From Caulobacter sp. 602-2 (lineage in GTDB: Bacteria; Pseudomonadota; Alphaproteobacteria; Caulobacterales; Caulobacteraceae), in contig NZ_JAAKGT010000015.1 of the NCBI RefSeq assembly GCF_011043625.1, positions 1 through 64,000 on the forward strand: DNA of 64,000 nt, given 5' to 3'. Below are positions 61,099 through 64,000 of this stretch, piece by piece. The position numbers were made by a program, and so were the translations under genes. Under the pieces are notes generated by a model. That model searched no databases, was not told the origin of the DNA, and saw only the letters and a list, made by a program, of their open reading frames with translations. Numbering within the stretch: position 1 is the stretch's first letter; each line of letters begins with the position of its first letter.

Positions 61099-61845
61099 TC
61101 AGAACCCGATCTTCGGGGCCTTCAGGCGGCGCTTGTTGACGTGGCCCTTGGGGGCGGGGGCCTCGATCTCTTCGGGCAGTTCGCCCTTGAAATAGAAGCG
61201 CTGCCAGGCCTCCTTGGTCGCGGCCGGATCGCGGGCCGCGATGCGGGCGTTGAACTCGCCGCGCTTCTCGGCCCAGACATCGTACTGCTTGCGCATGTCG
61301 GGGTTGGAGTTGAAGTGCCGGATGACCGGCTGCACCGTCTCCAGCGGCTTGTCCTGGATCATGGTGATGAAGCAGAACGGCTCGCCCTTGGCGAACTTCA
61401 CCGTGCCGGGACGCGTGAACACCCAGTTCATCGTGAAGGGGAAAGGCAGCCAGTCGGTCTCGACCAGGCCGGCAAGCGGCTGGATGCCGTCCTTGATGTG
61501 GTTGGGCGGGCCCATGGTCCAGATCAGCCAGTCCGGCGGCGTGCGGAACAGATAGCCGGTGTGGAAGGTGATCGTCCCGCGCGAGAAGTGCGACTTGACG
61601 AAGTCGTCGAAGCCCGGGTGCGGGTGGTCGGACTTGAAGGTGATGTCGTTCTGGTGGACGCCGCCGTTCCAGGTGGCCTCGAAGCCGACCGGGCACAGGA
61701 TCTCCCAGCCGGTGGTGTTGGCCATGGTCAGCGGCAGGCAGCGATAGGGGTGGCGGTCGGCGAAGTTGTCCATCCAGGCCCGCTGCGGGCGCCCCGGCAC
61801 GATCTCCGGCGGCCGGCTCTCGGTGGGATAGCACTCCAGATACAT
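61099..61845 (-). CDS. DUF6065 family protein
   Basis: A 248-residue soluble protein. It has no signal peptide and carries well-conserved-looking blocks: RCLPLTMANTTGWEILCP, HQNDITFKSDHPHPGFDDFVKSHFSRGTITFHTGYLF, and NWVFTRPG. The many aromatic residues and conserved histidines, with G-W-E and T-F-H-T-G-Y, match the uncharacterised DUF6065 family by memory. The fold is beta-rich. Relatives are found with natural-product and surface-glycan genes, but none are here. Enzyme activity is unknown. Confidence 0.7.
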   Translation of the reverse strand: MYLECYPTESRPPEIVPGRPQRAWMDNFADRHPYRCLPLTMANTTGWEILCPVGFEATWNGGVHQNDITFKSDHPHPGFDDFVKSHFSRGTITFHTGYLFRTPPDWLIWTMGPPNHIKDGIQPLAGLVETDWLPFPFTMNWVFTRPGTVKFAKGEPFCFITMIQDKPLETVQPVIRHFNSNPDMRKQYDVWAEKRGEFNARIAARDPAATKEAWQRFYFKGELPEEIEAPAPKGHVNKRRLKAPKIGF

Positions 61846-61898
61846 GCCGCTTCTTTCCCGTCGTTCCCGGACCGTCCCGGCCCTTCCTTGATCCAGCC

Positions 61899-63860
61899 TT
61901 AGCCCTGCGGAGGCGTTCCCGTCCAGCCGTCGGCGTCGGCCGGTTGGGCTTCACCGCCCGCGCCGCCCTTGCGCTGGGCCAGCTTGCGCAGCTCCTCGTC
62001 GCGGGCGGCCGTATCCCAGGCCCCGCCGGCCTCGCCCGGACGCATGCGCGCAAGGTCGGCGGCCAGCAGCCGGTCCATGGTCTGGGCCGCGTCGCGCGAG
62101 GCCAGGATGTAGGCCTCTTCCTGGCCCCACATCGGCTTGAGGTCCTCGAAGGTCTTGCGGTCGTGGCGGCGGAAGAACGAGGTGGCGCGGAAGGCCTTGT
62201 GGGCCCGGAAGCCCAGCTTCTGCAGCGCGGTGCTGCCCAGCGCCAGGGCCGCCTCGAAGGTCTCGCGCTCCACCGCGTCGGCGCCGTTGGCCAGAAGGTC
62301 GTAGGCGTGGCGGCGGTCCCAGGCGCGGGCCAGGATGATCAGGTTGGGGAACGCCCGGCGGGCGGTCTCGACCAGCTCGGCGGTCTTCTCGCGGTCATCC
62401 AGGGCGACGATCAGCATGCGGGCGTGCTCGGCCCCGGCGGCGCGCAGCAGGTCAAGGCGCGTGGCGTCGCCGTAGTGCACCCGCCGGCCGAAACGGCGCA
62501 GCAGTTCGATCTGCTCGATGTCGCTGTCGAGAACCGTCGACTTGAAGCCGTTGGCCTGCAGCAGGCGACCGGTGATCTGACCAAAGCGCCCAAAGCCCGC
62601 GATGATGATGTCGGGCTCGCCCTCGTCGAACTGCGGGGCCTCGGGCTCGACGTCGGGAACCGCTGCGTTCATCAGCTCGGCGATGCGCTCGTAGAGGATC
62701 ATCGCCACCGGCGTCAGCGCCATTGAGACCGCGACCGTGGCGGTCAGCAGGGCGGCCAAGTCCGCGCCGATGACGCCGGCCCCGACCGTAAAGCTCAGCA
62801 GCACGAAGGCGAACTCGCCGCCCTGGGCCAGGGCCGTGGCCACGGCGGCGGCGCTGCGCCCCTGCGCCCCGGCGATGCGGGCGATGCCGAACATCACCGC
62901 GAACTTCAGGACCATCAGGCCCAGCACCAGGCCGATCAGGGTCAGGGGCTGGCGGGCGATCAGGGTCAGGTCGATGCCCGCGCCGACGGTGATGAAGAAG
63001 AGACCGAGCAGCAGGCCGCGGAACGGCTCGATGTCGGTCTCCAGCTCGCGGCGGAACTCGCTTTCGGCCAGCACCACGCCGGCCAGGAACGCCCCCAGCG
63101 CCGGCGACAGGCCCACCGACTGCATCAGGCCCGCGACGCCGACGACGATCAGCAGGGCGGCGGCGGTGAAGATCTCGCGCAGGCGGGCCTCGGCGATGAA
63201 GCGGAAGATCGGCCGCACGATGAACCGGCCGCTGCCGACGACCACGCCCACCGCGCCCAGAACGGCCAGGCCCTGAGCCCAGGCCGGCAGGTGCGAGATC
63301 AGGCTCGCGCCATGGCCGCCGGCGTCGCTGGCATGAGCGTCGGGGGCCACGGTGGCCAGCAGCGGCAGCAGGGCGAACATCGGGATCACCGCCAGGTCCT
63401 GCAGCAGCAGCACCCCGAAGGCGGCGCGGCCGACCGGCCCCTGGCGCAGGCCCTTCTCGTCGAGGGTCTGCAGCACGATGGCGGTCGACGACATGGCCAG
63501 GACGAGGCCCACGGCCAGGGCCGTCTGCCAGGGCAGGCTCAGCAGGTAGCCGATGGCGGCCACGGCCAGGGCCGTGCCCACCACCTGGGCGCCCCCTAAG
63601 CCGAAGATCGTCTTGCGCATCTCCCACAGGGTGGAGGGGCGCACCTCCAGGCCGATCAGGAACAGCAGGATGACGACGCCGAACTCGGCGAAGCGCATGA
63701 CGTCGTGCTGCTCGCCCACCAAGGACAGCATGGCCGGGCCGATCAGCACGCCGGCGATCAGATAGCCCAGCACCGAGCCCAGCCCCAGGCGCTTGGCGAT
63801 CGGCACCGAGATGACGGCCGCGCCCAGATAGACCAGGGTCTGCTTCAGGAACGGTTCCAT
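61899..63860 (-). CDS. CPA2 family monovalent cation:proton antiporter, KefB/KefC-like
   Basis: A 653-residue potassium efflux antiporter. The N-terminal part has about 12 membrane helices (LGYLIAGVLIGPAM, MSSTAIVLQTLDEKG with the Kef-type signature, LGAFLAGVVLAESEFR). After about residue 400 comes an RCK/TrkA-N domain (DIIIAGFGRFGQITGRLLQANG). It protects against electrophiles by acidifying the cell, controlled by glutathione adducts in E. coli. A KefF-type partner gene lies 3 nt upstream, which supports a Kef role. Confidence 0.92.
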   Translation of the reverse strand: MEPFLKQTLVYLGAAVISVPIAKRLGLGSVLGYLIAGVLIGPAMLSLVGEQHDVMRFAEFGVVILLFLIGLEVRPSTLWEMRKTIFGLGGAQVVGTALAVAAIGYLLSLPWQTALAVGLVLAMSSTAIVLQTLDEKGLRQGPVGRAAFGVLLLQDLAVIPMFALLPLLATVAPDAHASDAGGHGASLISHLPAWAQGLAVLGAVGVVVGSGRFIVRPIFRFIAEARLREIFTAAALLIVVGVAGLMQSVGLSPALGAFLAGVVLAESEFRRELETDIEPFRGLLLGLFFITVGAGIDLTLIARQPLTLIGLVLGLMVLKFAVMFGIARIAGAQGRSAAAVATALAQGGEFAFVLLSFTVGAGVIGADLAALLTATVAVSMALTPVAMILYERIAELMNAAVPDVEPEAPQFDEGEPDIIIAGFGRFGQITGRLLQANGFKSTVLDSDIEQIELLRRFGRRVHYGDATRLDLLRAAGAEHARMLIVALDDREKTAELVETARRAFPNLIILARAWDRRHAYDLLANGADAVERETFEAALALGSTALQKLGFRAHKAFRATSFFRRHDRKTFEDLKPMWGQEEAYILASRDAAQTMDRLLAADLARMRPGEAGGAWDTAARDEELRKLAQRKGGAGGEAQPADADGWTGTPPQG

Positions 63861-63863
63861 GGC

Positions 63864-64000
63864 TTACGCTCCTTCGGCCGCGTGGTCGGCGGCCAGCAGG
63901 GCCGACATCCGCGCCTGATAGCGCAGGGCCTCGGCCTTCAGCTGCTCGTCGTCCTTCATCGCCGCCCCGTGCACCACGAACGGCGTCTCCCAGACCATGC
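63864..64000 (-). CDS. KefF-like NAD(P)H oxidoreductase, C-terminal end (partial)
   Basis: The final 45 residues of a gene that continues past the right edge. It reads V-W-E-T-P-F-V-V-H-G-A then a helical end (DDEQLKAEALRYQARMSALLAA). The PF(V)(V)HG motif is the end of KefF/MdaB-type quinone reductases. Its stop is 3 nt before the antiporter start, so the two are co-transcribed. In E. coli KefF is the accessory subunit needed for full KefC activity. Confidence 0.65.
   Translation of the reverse strand, partial: MVWETPFVVHGAAMKDDEQLKAEALRYQARMSALLAADHAAEGA

Overview
The window is a stretch of GC-rich (roughly 65-70% by eye) alphaproteobacterial chromosome, almost certainly from Caulobacter or a close relative. 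The reasons are the ChvI/ChvG two-component pair followed by a short HPr kinase and regulatory PTS genes, a PseB/PseC pair of the FlmA/FlmB type used for flagellin glycosylation, a WecG/TagA/CpsF glycosyltransferase resembling the holdfast enzyme HfsJ, a free-standing ProXp-ala editing protein, and a promoter fitting the Caulobacter housekeeping sigma consensus. Genes are dense, many overlap by 4 nt (ATGA/GTGA), and I see no rRNA, tRNA, CRISPR array, prophage or insertion sequence.

Layout. 1-6.6 kb: envelope sugar genes (end of a UDP-sugar dehydrogenase, UDP-glucuronate 4-epimerase, SDR, HfsJ-like transferase, small membrane protein), then a quinone oxidoreductase, an isoaspartyl peptidase and galE. 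6.6-9.2 kb: three-gene operon SRPBCC / DCC thiol-disulfide protein / Rossmann-DUF4166 fusion. 9.2-13.4 kb (minus): SRPBCC, IscU-like scaffold, yidD, thrS and a family 2 glycosyltransferase in one run. 13.4-17.6 kb: esterase, DinB-like protein, 23S rRNA pseudouridine synthase, tadA and small proteins. 17.6-20.6 kb: pseB-pseC and two tandem EthD-like genes. 20.6-26.1 kb: an unknown 568-residue helical protein divergent from chvI-chvG-hprK-EIIA-HPr. 26.1-26.95 kb: a small lower-GC accessory island with two minus-strand genes, flanked by 24-nt inverted repeats; one gene encodes what looks like a free-standing EF-Tu domain II barrel.

27-42.5 kb: hydrolases, M16 protease, bioB, CYTH-CHAD protein, AsmA protein, ahcY with a recognisable promoter and palindromic operator, pyridoxal kinase, D-2-hydroxyacid dehydrogenase, serine hydrolase and acyltransferase. 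42.5-49.1 kb: LacI regulator, a 50-residue membrane protein, glmM and glmS (divergent, supplying UDP-GlcNAc precursors), pentapeptide-repeat protein and a Tat-exported 5'-nucleotidase-like enzyme. 49.3-64 kb: TadG-like vWA protein with an inserted repeat region, 2OG-Fe(II) oxygenase, OmpA lipoprotein, ProXp-ala, YbbN-like thioredoxin, Lon-substrate-domain protein, Trm112-like protein, UbiH-family hydroxylase, asd, RarD transporter, a DUF6065 protein and a KefC-type antiporter preceded by the end of its KefF-like partner.

Most of the window is core metabolism, envelope biogenesis and regulation. The least explained parts are the 26.1-26.95 kb island, the vWA insertion, the DCC/DUF4166 operon and several tiny membrane proteins. 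All functional calls are from reading the sequence; no database search was run.
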